A stretch of 64,000 bases of DNA from the NCBI RefSeq assembly GCF_001633165.1, contig NZ_CP015418.1:1550001-1614000 (forward strand), given 5' to 3'. Source of the stretch: Rhodovulum sulfidophilum DSM 1374 (lineage in GTDB: Bacteria; Pseudomonadota; Alphaproteobacteria; Rhodobacterales; Rhodobacteraceae). This document shows, piece by piece, positions 1 through 9,362 of the stretch. Under the pieces are notes generated by a model. That model was not told the origin of the DNA, did not search any database, and worked only from the letters and a program-made list of their open reading frames with translations. The position numbers were made by a program, and so were the translations under genes. How positions within the stretch are numbered: the first letter of the stretch is position 1; every line of letters begins with the position of its first letter.

Positions 1-1645
<1,645 letters not shown>

Positions 1646-1720
1646 CCAGTAATAGCCAAGCTATGCTGGTCATCAGCAACACAACCCCAGTGTACGCGAC
1701 TTGGAGAATGGCTCTTCCTC

Positions 1721-1838
1721 GGTTTGGTGGTCATAGCACGAGCAAAACACCCGGCTCCATTCCGAACCCGGCCGTTAAGTGCCGTCGCGCCGATGGTACT
1801 GCGTCTCAAGACGTGGGAGAGTAGGTCGCCGCCAAACC
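1721..1838 (+). rRNA. 5S ribosomal RNA
   Basis: A 118-nt sequence about 75 nt after the 23S end begins ggtttggtgg and finishes gccgccaaacc, so the two ends form the terminal helix of 5S rRNA. The loop B/C sequence ctccattccgaacccgg and the loop E/D part gtgggagagtaggtcgccg are standard 5S hallmarks. It sits in the usual operon position between 23S and the initiator tRNA. Confidence 0.96.
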
Positions 1839-1933
1839 TAGAAAGAGCCATATAACTCTCTGTTCGATGTTCCGTCCCTATATCAAAAAGACATGGGACG
1901 GACGCGCATGGCTCTCGCCAAGCGCAGAATTGG

Positions 1934-2010
<77 letters not shown>

Positions 2011-2135
2011 ACACTAATTCTCCAAGACTATCAATGCCTTCCAGCCGATCCCCTTCCGGGGTGCCGGCCGTTGTCGGCGGCGTCAGTGTATCGACCCACT
2101 GAAAACCTGCTCATGCTACAAGGGAGAACGTAGCC

Positions 2136-2453
2136 ATGAGTAAGACGATGGACGACAGCATCAAGCGGTTGACGGCGAAGCGTAAAACGGCGCTCGTCAT
2201 CGAGATCATCCAAGGCAAGACGACCGCGTCGGAGGCAAGCCGGTCCTTCGACCTGACGCCCTCCGAGATCGAGGGCTGGGTCGAGGATGCCAAGCGCGGC
2301 ATGGAGAACTCGCTGCGCGCCAACCCGCTCGACATCCGCGAGCAATACGAGAAGCAGCTCCGGGACCTGCAGGAAGCCTATGGAGAGGCGATGCTGGAGC
2401 TGCGGGCGCGAAAAAAGCTGCAGGCCCTGCTGGATGCGCAGGACGGGAATTGA
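2136..2453 (+). CDS. IS3-family transposase OrfA (helix-turn-helix subunit)
   Basis: This 105-residue protein opens the IS3 element. Residues about 8-50 look like the helix-turn-helix used to bind the element ends (TTASEASRSFDLTPSEIEGW). The C-terminal half is charged and probably coiled-coil (EQYEKQLRDLQEAYGEAM), as expected for multimerisation of OrfA/OrfAB. The start at 2136 follows agggagaacg. A slippery heptamer sits near the 3' end, and the stop overlaps the TTG codon where the orfB frame can start. By family knowledge OrfA alone regulates, and the OrfAB fusion is the transposase. Confidence 0.9.
   Translation: MSKTMDDSIKRLTAKRKTALVIEIIQGKTTASEASRSFDLTPSEIEGWVEDAKRGMENSLRANPLDIREQYEKQLRDLQEAYGEAMLELRARKKLQALLDAQDGN
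2411..2417 (+). promoter_or_regulatory. Programmed -1 frameshift heptamer (A AAA AAG)
   Basis: The heptamer AAAAAAG lies in orfA register as A AAA AAG (codons CGA AAA AAG CTG). After a -1 slip the reading frame is open from 2417 through the orfB TTG at 2450, so an OrfAB fusion would be made. This is the established expression mechanism for IS3-family transposases. Confidence 0.8.
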
Positions 2454-3271
2454 TCCGTCGCACCCAGCAGGGCCTCATTGCCGAGGGCGTCGTTGTGTCC
2501 GTCGCCAAGCTGTGTGCCTGGTTCGGCATCCCGAGGCGGACGGTCTACTACAAGCCGGTGAAGGCTGCGCCTAAGGTCGAGGCCCGCTTTTCCGAGCCGA
2601 TCAAGAAGCTGATCGAGGAAGAGCCGTCCTTTGGCTATCGGACCGTGGCTTGGCTCCTGGGGTTCAACAAGAACACCGTGCAGCGGATCTTCCAGATCAA
2701 GGGCTGGCAGGTGCGCAAGCGTGCCGTGGGCATGCGGCCTCGCATCCAGGCCGTGCCGTCGGTTGCGGCTGCGCCGAACGAGCGCTGGTCGACGGATCTC
2801 GCCCGTATCTGGACGGGCAAGGACGGCTGGGCTTCCTTGGCGTTGGTGATCGACTGCCACAACCGAGAGTTGCTGGGCTGGCATCTGTCGAAGTCCGGCA
2901 AAGCCACGACCGCCAGCGCCGCCCTCGAGCACGCCCTGATCGCCAGGTTCGGCACTTTGGGCAAGGTCGAGAAAGAGTTCCTGCTGAGGTCGGACAACGG
3001 TCTGGTCTTCACCAGCCACCACTTCACCAAGATCGCCCGCAGCTACGGTCTGAAGCAGGAGTTCATCACCCCACACTGTCCCCACCAGAACGGCATGGTC
3101 GAACGCTTCATCCGGACGCTGAAGGAGCAATGCGTGCATCGCCACCGTTTTGAGACCATCCAGCACGCGATGCGCGTCATCGGTGACTGGATCAGCTTCT
3201 ACAACAAACGCCGCCCTCATCAGGCCCTTGCCATGCGCACGCCTGCCGAGGCATTCACATTAGCGGCTTAA
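2450..3271 (+). CDS. IS3-family transposase OrfB (DDE integrase core)
   Basis: The 273-residue frame carries an N-terminal HTH_21-like region (SVAKLCAWFGIPRRTVYY) and an rve integrase core. The three catalytic acidic residues are visible in the contexts WSTDLARIW (Asp), LRSDNGLVF (Asp) and GMVERFIRTLKEQ (Glu). The end RRPHQALAMRTPAEAF is typical of the family. The only in-frame start is a TTG overlapping the orfA stop, so it is probably made as the OrfAB fusion by frameshifting at 2411-2417. It appears full length. Confidence 0.92.
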   Translation: MIRRTQQGLIAEGVVVSVAKLCAWFGIPRRTVYYKPVKAAPKVEARFSEPIKKLIEEEPSFGYRTVAWLLGFNKNTVQRIFQIKGWQVRKRAVGMRPRIQAVPSVAAAPNERWSTDLARIWTGKDGWASLALVIDCHNRELLGWHLSKSGKATTASAALEHALIARFGTLGKVEKEFLLRSDNGLVFTSHHFTKIARSYGLKQEFITPHCPHQNGMVERFIRTLKEQCVHRHRFETIQHAMRVIGDWISFYNKRRPHQALAMRTPAEAFTLAA

Positions 3272-3397
3272 CCTGAGCAGATTCAGCTGGGTCGATACAA
3301 GACGTCGGAAGCGGCCATTCACGAAACCTCGCACCCTTTGCCGCCGGCATCCACAACAAAGCTGGCTCAACGAGCTGCTCCCTGGGAAATTCAGCCG

Positions 3398-3510
3398 GAA
3401 CGGCTTCTGGGCCAGCATCTTCGCCGTCCAGAGATCGGCACGCTCGGGATGCTTCCTGGCCATCAAGGCGCGCGACGTCATGCCGACGATCAGCAGCTTC
3501 CTGATCCCGA
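3398..3510 (-). pseudogene. IS110-family transposase fragment
   Basis: On the minus strand this stretch encodes LIVGMTSR followed by HPERADLWTAKML and QKPFRL. These align with the C-terminal part of the intact IS110-type transposase at 11144-12163 (LIVVGMTSR, HPERADPWLTKLL, KPARL). Nothing else of the element survives around it. It ends at about the point where the second IS110 remnant (14527-14635) begins. It is a decayed footprint between the IS3 element and the HNH gene. Confidence 0.75.
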
Positions 3511-3660
3511 TGACCATCCGTGCGCGGTGATGCCGTCTTGCCCCGCCGGACATCTGCGGTTGTGATCGCCTGTGGATAACTTCGGGTTCTCTTGACGGGG
3601 TGTGGTGCAAGGGAAGGCCTTCCTTGGTAGCCCGCAGAAAATACTCACGGAGCAGTGACG

Positions 3661-4638
3661 ATGGCACAGGAAAAAAACGAATTCTTCGCGCGCGAGGCAT
3701 CCTGCATTTATCAGGACGAAGAATACCGTGTTCGTGATAACGGAGCGGTCTTTCGGTGCTCTCGTATTGAGAAACGAAAGCGCCCCCTTGATGAGGTCTG
3801 GACATTCGGCACGGCCAGCAAGAGCGACGGCTATATGACGATATCCTCGCACAAAATCCATCGGATCGTTGCGACCGCTTTCCTTGGCGCCCAGCCGACG
3901 AAGCATCACGTCGTCGATCATATCGACACGAACCGCCGCAATAATCGGCCAGAAAACCTCCGTTGGGTTACGCGACTGGAAAACATCCTCCTGAACCCGA
4001 TTACGGCGAAGCGCGTCGAGTATCTTTACGGCAGCATCGAGGATTTTCTGGCCGATCCGAGGACGCCCCGGAACGGTACGCTAAGCCAGGACTTTGAATG
4101 GATGAGAACGGTCTCGCCAGCCGAAGCGGAGTACAGCCGAAAGCGCATGCTTGCATGGGCACAATCTGATCGACCGTCACAGGGCGGAACGCTTGGCGAC
4201 TGGATATTCGGCCGCGGCGTCGTCCGTGAGCCTGAACCAGTCGAAGAACTTGTGGCCTCGAAAACTCCCAACGCCGTGCAAAGAAACTGGCGTATTCCGG
4301 CTGAGTTTCCGCTGTGCCCCGATCCAAACGACGAGAACCCCTTGGCTGTCTATTTCGAGCGCCTCAAGGAGGGCGAGGTCTTCGCCATCTCTTCGTTTGG
4401 CCAAACCAAAGTCGCCAAAGCCGCTTTGTCCGCGTACCGGGCCGCCGTCTATGTCATGGGCGAGCACGAGGAAGGCGCGATCAAGCCGTGGTCTCTGGCA
4501 GCAGTGACGTTAGAGGCCGGAAACTTCGTCCATGAGAGCTGCGGAACATTCTTCACCTTGGAAGGCGCCGAGAAGGAGTTCACCCTTATCCAGGGCTTGC
4601 AATGGGAGGGTGGCGAGACCTTTGACGACTACTGCTAG
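3661..4638 (+). CDS. HNH endonuclease family protein
   Basis: The 325-residue protein starts at ATG 3661 with a cggag ribosome site 8 bp upstream; an in-frame GTG at 3655 is a weaker choice. Residues about 15-65 resemble the NUMOD4-type region often placed before HNH nucleases. Residues about 68-112 carry an HNH_3 core: HRIVATAFLG, then HHVVDHIDTNRRNNRPENL, in which the two His and the Asn residues would bind metal and DNA. The C-terminal 200 residues match nothing I recognise. Such proteins occur as free-standing homing-type nucleases or phage and IS cargo. It sits alone between IS debris, which suggests horizontal gain. The fold call is firm and the biological role is open. Confidence 0.8.
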   Translation: MAQEKNEFFAREASCIYQDEEYRVRDNGAVFRCSRIEKRKRPLDEVWTFGTASKSDGYMTISSHKIHRIVATAFLGAQPTKHHVVDHIDTNRRNNRPENLRWVTRLENILLNPITAKRVEYLYGSIEDFLADPRTPRNGTLSQDFEWMRTVSPAEAEYSRKRMLAWAQSDRPSQGGTLGDWIFGRGVVREPEPVEELVASKTPNAVQRNWRIPAEFPLCPDPNDENPLAVYFERLKEGEVFAISSFGQTKVAKAALSAYRAAVYVMGEHEEGAIKPWSLAAVTLEAGNFVHESCGTFFTLEGAEKEFTLIQGLQWEGGETFDDYC

Positions 4639-4696
4639 GGAAGCGCTGCCGTAGAATGCGGGATACTAAGCATCGAGGGGACTGCACCAAGGTAGG

Positions 4697-4879
4697 ATGC
4701 CCGATGTACTGGATGCCGTACTCGTGCCTATCCAAGGTTCGTCGTGTGACAACGCTGAATGTGCTGCACCGCGCGGCAACGTGCCCCCTGTGGATATCTC
4801 TAGATTTTGCGCCTCCTCATACTGCACGACACCACCGGAGGTGGTACCAATGACAAAAAAAGGAGTCGTAGCACCTTGA
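4697..4879 (+). CDS. Possible 60-residue small protein, unknown
   Basis: A short frame with an aaggtagg ribosome-site-like sequence 4-5 bp before ATG 4697 encodes a Cys- and Pro-containing peptide with no recognised domain. Inside it a second start (4850) follows a good ggagg site and would give a 9-residue peptide, and a 6-bp hairpin (accacc gga ggtggt, 4831-4845) overlaps that site. The minus strand is also open here. The coding call is weak. The rest of 4639-4889 holds nothing recognisable. Confidence 0.2.
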   Translation: MPDVLDAVLVPIQGSSCDNAECAAPRGNVPPVDISRFCASSYCTTPPEVVPMTKKGVVAP

Positions 4880-4889
4880 ACGCCGTCGA

Positions 4890-5690
4890 GATCGAAGAAG
4901 CCAGCCGGGATCGCAGGGCAGATAGACCCCGCCCGCGGCCAGAACGCCCAGAACGCAGGCGATCTGGAGCGGCGACCGGGGCAGGTCGATGGCGACGATC
5001 CCGCCCGGCGGCAATCCCCGCGCGAGCAGCAGATCGGCAATCCGGTCGGCTTCGGCGGACAATCCGGCGAAGCTGATGGAGGCCTCGCCGCAGATCAGGG
5101 CGGCCGCGCCGGGCCGGCGTCGGGCCTCGGCGAAGACCGCATCGGAAAGCAGCGCCTGCGGCTCCGGCATAGGCCGATGATTGACCGCCGCACGGCCGAG
5201 GCTCTGGGCCTCGGGCAGAGGCAGCGGAGCTGAGGCCGCGGCATCCGGATCGCGGGCGAGGCGCTGGATCAGCCCGGTCCAGGCACCGAACATCGCCGCG
5301 GCGAGGCCTTCGGGAAAGCGCGTGCGGTCATAATCCCAGGACAGCACCATGCCTTCGGCATCGTCGAAGGCCTGCGCGTCGATCCAGACATGGGGGGGCT
5401 GCGAGACACGGGACAAGGAAGCTCACGGCGAACTCGATCCCGGCGGGATAGACGAGCATCACCGGTCGTTCCTGGAGCCCACGCCGTGAAAGCGCGGCGG
5501 TCATGCGGGCGACACTCTGTTCGAGGCCTGCGAAATCCAGCGTGGCTTCGGGGGCACCGGGCCCGCCATAGAAGGAAAAGGCGGTCTTTCCGCCATTGAT
5601 CCGCGCGTGCTCCAGCAGGTTTCCCAGCAGCGTTTGTGCGAAAAGGTCATTGCGGTAGGTCAGGTCTTCCATGACATCCCATTGAAACAT
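4890..5690 (-). pseudogene. Nonribosomal peptide synthetase remnant (acyl-AMP ligase, condensation end, adenylation start)
   Basis: Read from 5690 downward, the frame first encodes the N-terminus of a fatty acyl-AMP ligase-like domain (LDFAGLEQSVARMTAALSRR, LVYPAGIEFAVSFL). Near 5415 it breaks off. In another frame it resumes with the C-terminal end of a condensation or cyclisation domain (PPHVWIDAQAFDD, LSWDYDRTRFPEGL), followed by the start of an adenylation domain (FAEARRRPGAAALICG, VLGVLAAGGVYLPCDPG). It ends near 4890. The order matches a loading module, so one large internal deletion plus a 3' truncation explains it. It cannot make a functional enzyme. Confidence 0.75.
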
Positions 5691-5971
5691 AAGGGGAAGT
5701 CTCTGGCGGAAGGCTGGAGACCGGCAAGAATGCGGGCAGCTGGGCGAGGCCCGTCACAGAGCCCACGCGCCTTGCAGCGTGAAGAGGTGCGGCCCGCTCC
5801 GGTACAGGCGTCCTGCGGCCCCGGTACGGGGATGCTGGCCGGTGGGGTCGACTCTAGCCGGGTTGCCGCAGTGCGGCGGCCCCAAAGACATAGGCGAAGA
5901 GGTCAGAAAATTAGGCTTGCGGAAGATACGTTCCGGCAGCCGGCTCCGGAACTGACGACGACAACCTCTGG

Positions 5972-7030
5972 ATGAGTTGGTGTCCGAGCATGTGGTGCAA
6001 TTTCAGCACCGTCGAAGACCTCAAGAAGCTCCGCGGTAACAAGGACATCGGTGAAGGTATCGACAGGGCCATCGCCGGGATCGCCGAAGCGAACGACCTC
6101 GAGAACGTCATCGACCGAGCCTACTTCAACGATTCCGAGAAGTTCGGCCGTGGCGCCAAGATGGTCACGACGCTGACCGCGCTCATCAACATCTTCAGTC
6201 GGGAGGAGCTGAACTTCAGCCGCAATCGGGCCGATGGCGATGACATCCTGGGCGACGCCTATGAATACCTGATGCGCAACTTCGCTACCGAGTCCGGCAA
6301 GAGCAAAGGTCAGTTCTATACCCCTGCCGAGGTGTCACGCGTCGTCGCCGCTGTTGCGGGTGTCAGTCGCGCCACGAGCCCGAAGCAGACCGTTTACGAC
6401 CCCACCCGTGGCTCCGGATCGTTGCTCCTGAAGGCCGCTGATGCCGCCGACGTCGCGCTCACCATCTACGGGCAGGAATTCGACATCACCACCCGCGGCC
6501 TGGCCAAGATGAACATGATCATGCATGGGCGCGAGGCCGAGCGCCCCGTTTTCATGATCGACGCCTCACGCGGCTCATCAAGGACGGCAACAAGAACCGC
6601 CTGCGTGAGCGGGACATCCACAAGATCACCGACGCCTACACCCGGCAGGCCGAGATTGACGGCTACTCCCGCCTCGTCCCCTATGCCGAGATCACGCGCA
6701 ACGACTTCAACCTGAACCTCCCGCGCTACATCGACGGCTCCGACCCCGAGGACCTGCAGGACATTGAGGCGCATCTCAAGGGCGGCGTGCCGAACCGCGA
6801 CATCGACGGGCTCGCCGCGTTCTGGGAGGTCATGCCCGGCATCCGCGCCACCCTCTTCGGGCCGAACCCGCGCCCGGGCTATTCCGATCCGCTGGTCGAG
6901 CCGGAGGAGGTGCGCAGCACCATCCGCAACCACCCCGAATTCGGCACCTTCCGGGATCGCGTCCATGCGATCCTTGACGGCTGGGCGGGGCAAAACGCGC
7001 CACTGATGGATGGCATAGAGGTGGGCGATA
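5972..7030 (+). pseudogene. hsdM: Type I restriction-modification methylase (HsdM) remnant with internal deletion
   Basis: Residues after 6000 match HsdM: the helical part (LRGNKDIGEGIDRAIAGIAE), then ATESGKSKGQFYTPAEVSR and the AdoMet motif YDPTRGSGSLLLKAAD. At about 6540 the sequence jumps from MNMIMHGREAE straight to PVFMIDASRG, which in intact HsdM lies nearly 200 residues further on. The catalytic NPPF block is therefore missing. A frameshift follows at about 6570, then IKDGNKNRLRERDIHKI continues in the next frame to about 6995. The N-terminus is absent and the 3' end abuts an IS remnant at about 7030. No hsdR or hsdS is present. Confidence 0.8.
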
Positions 7031-7450
7031 AGGCGGCATGAATACGAAACTGCACGCCATCTGCGACAGCCAGGGCCGGCCCATCGACCTGTTCCTGACT
7101 GCCGGATCCGTCAGCGATTACATCGGGGCGCGTGCCCTGGTCAGCGGGTTGCCCAAGGTGAAATGGCTGCTCGGAGATCGTGGCTATGATGCCGATTGGT
7201 TCAGAGAAGCCTTGCAGGACAAGCAGATACGTCCTTGCATCCCGGGCCGGAAGAAACGCAAGACGCCCGTCCGGTACGACAAGCGCAGATACAAACGTCG
7301 CAACCGGATCGAGATCATGTTCGGCAGGCTCAAGGACTGGAGGAGGGTTGCAACCCGTTATGACCGCTGCCCACAAACCTTCTTCTCAGCAATCGCACTC
7401 GCTGCGACCGTAATCTTCTGGCTTTGAGAGAGAACGAGTCCTGAACCTAG
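7031..7450 (+). mobile_element. IS5-family (IS427-type) element, 3' half only
   Basis: Homology to IS427-group elements begins abruptly at the codons GGMNTKLHA after an in-frame TAA. It runs through the transposase end to the element terminus gagtcctgaacctag at 7436-7450. The left half and left inverted repeat are absent. The junction coincides with the broken end of the HsdM remnant, so a deletion took both. Confidence 0.75.
7038..7427 (+). pseudogene. IS5-family transposase C-terminal fragment
   Basis: The 129-residue frame has the C-terminal half of a DDE transposase. Its second catalytic Asp lies in LLGDRGYDADWFREAL, and the Arg/Lys-rich end with the Glu is in RRNRIEIMFGRLKDWRRVA. The first catalytic Asp and the DNA-binding domain are missing. 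Although an ATG is present at 7038, it lies inside the family homology, so this is a truncated gene. Confidence 0.8.
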
Positions 7451-7649
7451 AGTTTCCCTAGTCAATTGCGGAACCTAAGTGTGGTGCGACACAGTTGTAT
7501 AAGAAACCAAAGGTGCGCTAAACTTTGCTGTACAACGGTCCGTTTTGGGGCATCCAGAAAATACCTCAACCTTGAGGGTGCGGAACAACGACCTCCGTTG
7601 CTATGAGGGTGAAAATATTATTCGCCTCAAGTGAAATTGGAGCAAGAGA

Positions 7650-8429
7650 ATGAAATTAAAAAGTATGCTCTCAATAGCATTCATCCTAATTGTTTTCTCA
7701 TCTCAGCCAGGCATTACTCAAACCGTTGAAGATACGCCGCATGGTGTCGCACCGGATATCCATTTCGGTAATAGCGGCCAAATCGAATCGGATTTGGCAG
7801 ACAGAGTGAGCTTAATGTCTGCATGCTGCCTTATGATGATGCCGTTTTTAAAATTTGATGATCGGAAGAACTTTGTTCCCGTACTGAATTCTGCTCCAAA
7901 GATTATCGAAACTAAAAATATCGGTGCTTGTGATTCCTTTCGAGAAGACGCAGGAGGTGAAACCGTATTTGCTCGAAGATACCTATATGCTGTTATTGTC
8001 CGAACGTGCCGCTCCATAATGGATAAGTCAGACAGCTCTATCTTTGCCAGCGATAAAGTTGGAGGTGCTCCTTACGCTGAAATTGTCCCTGATGGTAAAT
8101 ATAGATTTCGCTTTTTTACCGATTTAAGCAGTTTTCCCATTACTCGCGTGCCTGAAATGGGTGAAGCAAAACACACGTTTCTCGACATCACAATAACTCT
8201 GAATGCGAGTTTTTCAATTCTGAGCGATAAAAATGGGAGTTCAACGCCTTCTGTGGTGACCTTGGACTGTGACGGGCAGTGGAGGAATTTTTTTCAACAG
8301 CCAACTGACTTTGACCTTCTTTTTTCACAGGGATCAATGCCGTTTACGCTCAGGCAACAAGATTCCTGCGAAGATATTGTTTTAAACGCGGTAAGTAGAG
8401 ATCCGGCAATTGGCAGAAAGATCAACTAA
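7650..8429 (+). CDS. Orphan secreted protein, first gene of an AT-rich pair
   Basis: The 259-residue protein starts at ATG 7650 after ggagcaagag. Residues 1-23 form a Sec-type signal peptide (two Lys, then a long hydrophobic run), so the mature protein is probably periplasmic or exported. Cysteines at about 59, 60, 94 and 120 and two near the C-terminus could form disulfides. I recognise no family. Its base composition is clearly more AT-rich than the surrounding genome, and the flanks are IS debris, which indicates recent transfer. Its stop codon overlaps the start of the next gene (TAATG), so the two are probably co-translated. The gap 7451-7649 is AT-rich and presumably holds the promoter. 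Confidence 0.65.
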   Translation: MKLKSMLSIAFILIVFSSQPGITQTVEDTPHGVAPDIHFGNSGQIESDLADRVSLMSACCLMMMPFLKFDDRKNFVPVLNSAPKIIETKNIGACDSFREDAGGETVFARRYLYAVIVRTCRSIMDKSDSSIFASDKVGGAPYAEIVPDGKYRFRFFTDLSSFPITRVPEMGEAKHTFLDITITLNASFSILSDKNGSSTPSVVTLDCDGQWRNFFQQPTDFDLLFSQGSMPFTLRQQDSCEDIVLNAVSRDPAIGRKIN

Positions 8430-8887
8430 TGATCACAAAGCGCACTATTCGAAATATCTCAGGAATGACCGTATTTGTAGGGCACTTGTTTTTGATCTCT
8501 TTAATAGTATACAAATGGGACTCTATCGATAAATTGGTTGAACTCGGAGCTCCTCTACTACCTGTCACGGCATACACCCTTGCGAGCGTCATCAGGTTTT
8601 CGTCTTCAAACAGGCTCTACTCCGACGATGCAGATCGCGCTCTATTTTTATTTTCGCTTGTTTCAGTGGGGTTGCCCGGCTTTGTCTTCGCAGCGAATGT
8701 TGCGGTGATCATGGCCGTGGACACCAATCTCTTGGGCGCCGGGTTTACGGTAGACCAAGGAAGAGAAATGATTACATGGCTTGAAACCGCGTTGGGCGCT
8801 GGCTACGCAACAATCGTGGAAGGTCTGTTTTCAACCGTGGATAAGGATAAAGAAGGTGCCGTGACGCTACAAGACCGCGAGAAGTAA
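8429..8887 (+). CDS. Orphan small membrane protein, second gene of the AT-rich pair
   Basis: The 152-residue protein starts at ATG 8429, overlapping the stop of its partner. Hydrophobic segments at about residues 12-29, 40-56 and 69-96 predict three membrane helices. A soluble C-terminal tail of about 55 residues is rich in acidic and basic residues near its end. No family is recognised. Like its partner it is AT-rich against the host. A secreted protein coupled to a small membrane protein is seen in immunity, toxin-export or envelope-defence modules, but no motif allows a choice between these. Confidence 0.6.
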   Translation: MITKRTIRNISGMTVFVGHLFLISLIVYKWDSIDKLVELGAPLLPVTAYTLASVIRFSSSNRLYSDDADRALFLFSLVSVGLPGFVFAANVAVIMAVDTNLLGAGFTVDQGREMITWLETALGAGYATIVEGLFSTVDKDKEGAVTLQDREK

Positions 8888-8991
8888 CAACGTTCCGATG
8901 TCCTTAAAGTACTTCACATAATAGACCTACCTGCCGACGCTGGACCGAATGCGGACATCGACCCAGCGGACCCGAGCGGCAGGTTTGTCCG

Positions 8992-9159
8992 GATTGTGTT
9001 GAAAAACTCCGGCCGCGGTTGAGAGGTCGTCTGAGTTTGGAACGCCGTTCTTCACAGGGGCAGCAAAGGTCCATTTACGAGGCCGGATCGCAGAAAAGCG
9101 GAATCATGTCCCGTGAGCTTGTGCTCTGCGGCCCCGCAAGCGAGTTTTTCAACACAATC
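8992..9159. repeat. 168-bp inverted-repeat-bounded element (MITE-like)
   Basis: Perfect 18-bp inverted repeats, gattgtgttgaaaaactc at 8992-9009 and its complement at 9142-9159, bound a stretch with no convincing gene. The arms resemble insertion-sequence ends and have related arms at 12325-12346 and 12470-12491. This fits a non-autonomous element or a collapsed IS. The transposase family is not identifiable from the arms alone. Confidence 0.6.
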
Positions 9160-9262
9160 GGCAGCAAGCGCCCGAGAGGGCGGCGCCAGTCGTTCCGGCG
9201 TCCTGCGGCAACGCGGCATTGCAGCGGTGCGCCTGAGTGACACCGCCTGGGCGCTCCCTGCC
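9160..9262. repeat. GC-rich dispersed repeat, internally palindromic
   Basis: The block at 9160-9184 matches 12255-12279 at 23 of 25 bases. On the minus strand, 9202-9262 carries the same ordered blocks (gagcgccc, caggcgc, then atgccgcg.tgccgcagg) as 12260-12315. The two copies are therefore in opposite orientation. It may be an IS end or a REP-like unit. No gene is present between 8888 and 9362 apart from these repeats. Confidence 0.45.
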
Positions 9263-9362
9263 GTTCGCGGCGCTGAGCAGCGGAGGGCGCGAAATGAACT
9301 TCGCCGTAGCATAGGCGATCTTTCAGACTATCATGCAGGCAGGCTACAAAAGGAAACGCCAA

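Larger units (their letters stand above)
2087..3299 (+). mobile_element. Complete IS3-family insertion sequence
   Basis: The element is bounded by imperfect terminal inverted repeats. The left end reads tgtatcgaccca followed by ctgaaaacctgctca; the right end, read inward on the other strand, is tgtatcgaccca followed by gctgaatctgctca. It encodes the usual two overlapping frames (orfA and orfB). No convincing short target duplication was seen in the flanks. It lies 76 bp downstream of the initiator tRNA, at the edge of the rRNA operon, and looks intact. Confidence 0.9.

Noticed and set aside
2087..3299. Target-site duplication for the IS3 element
   Set aside because: The flanks (gcgtcag and agacgtc) show no clear 3-5 bp direct repeat.
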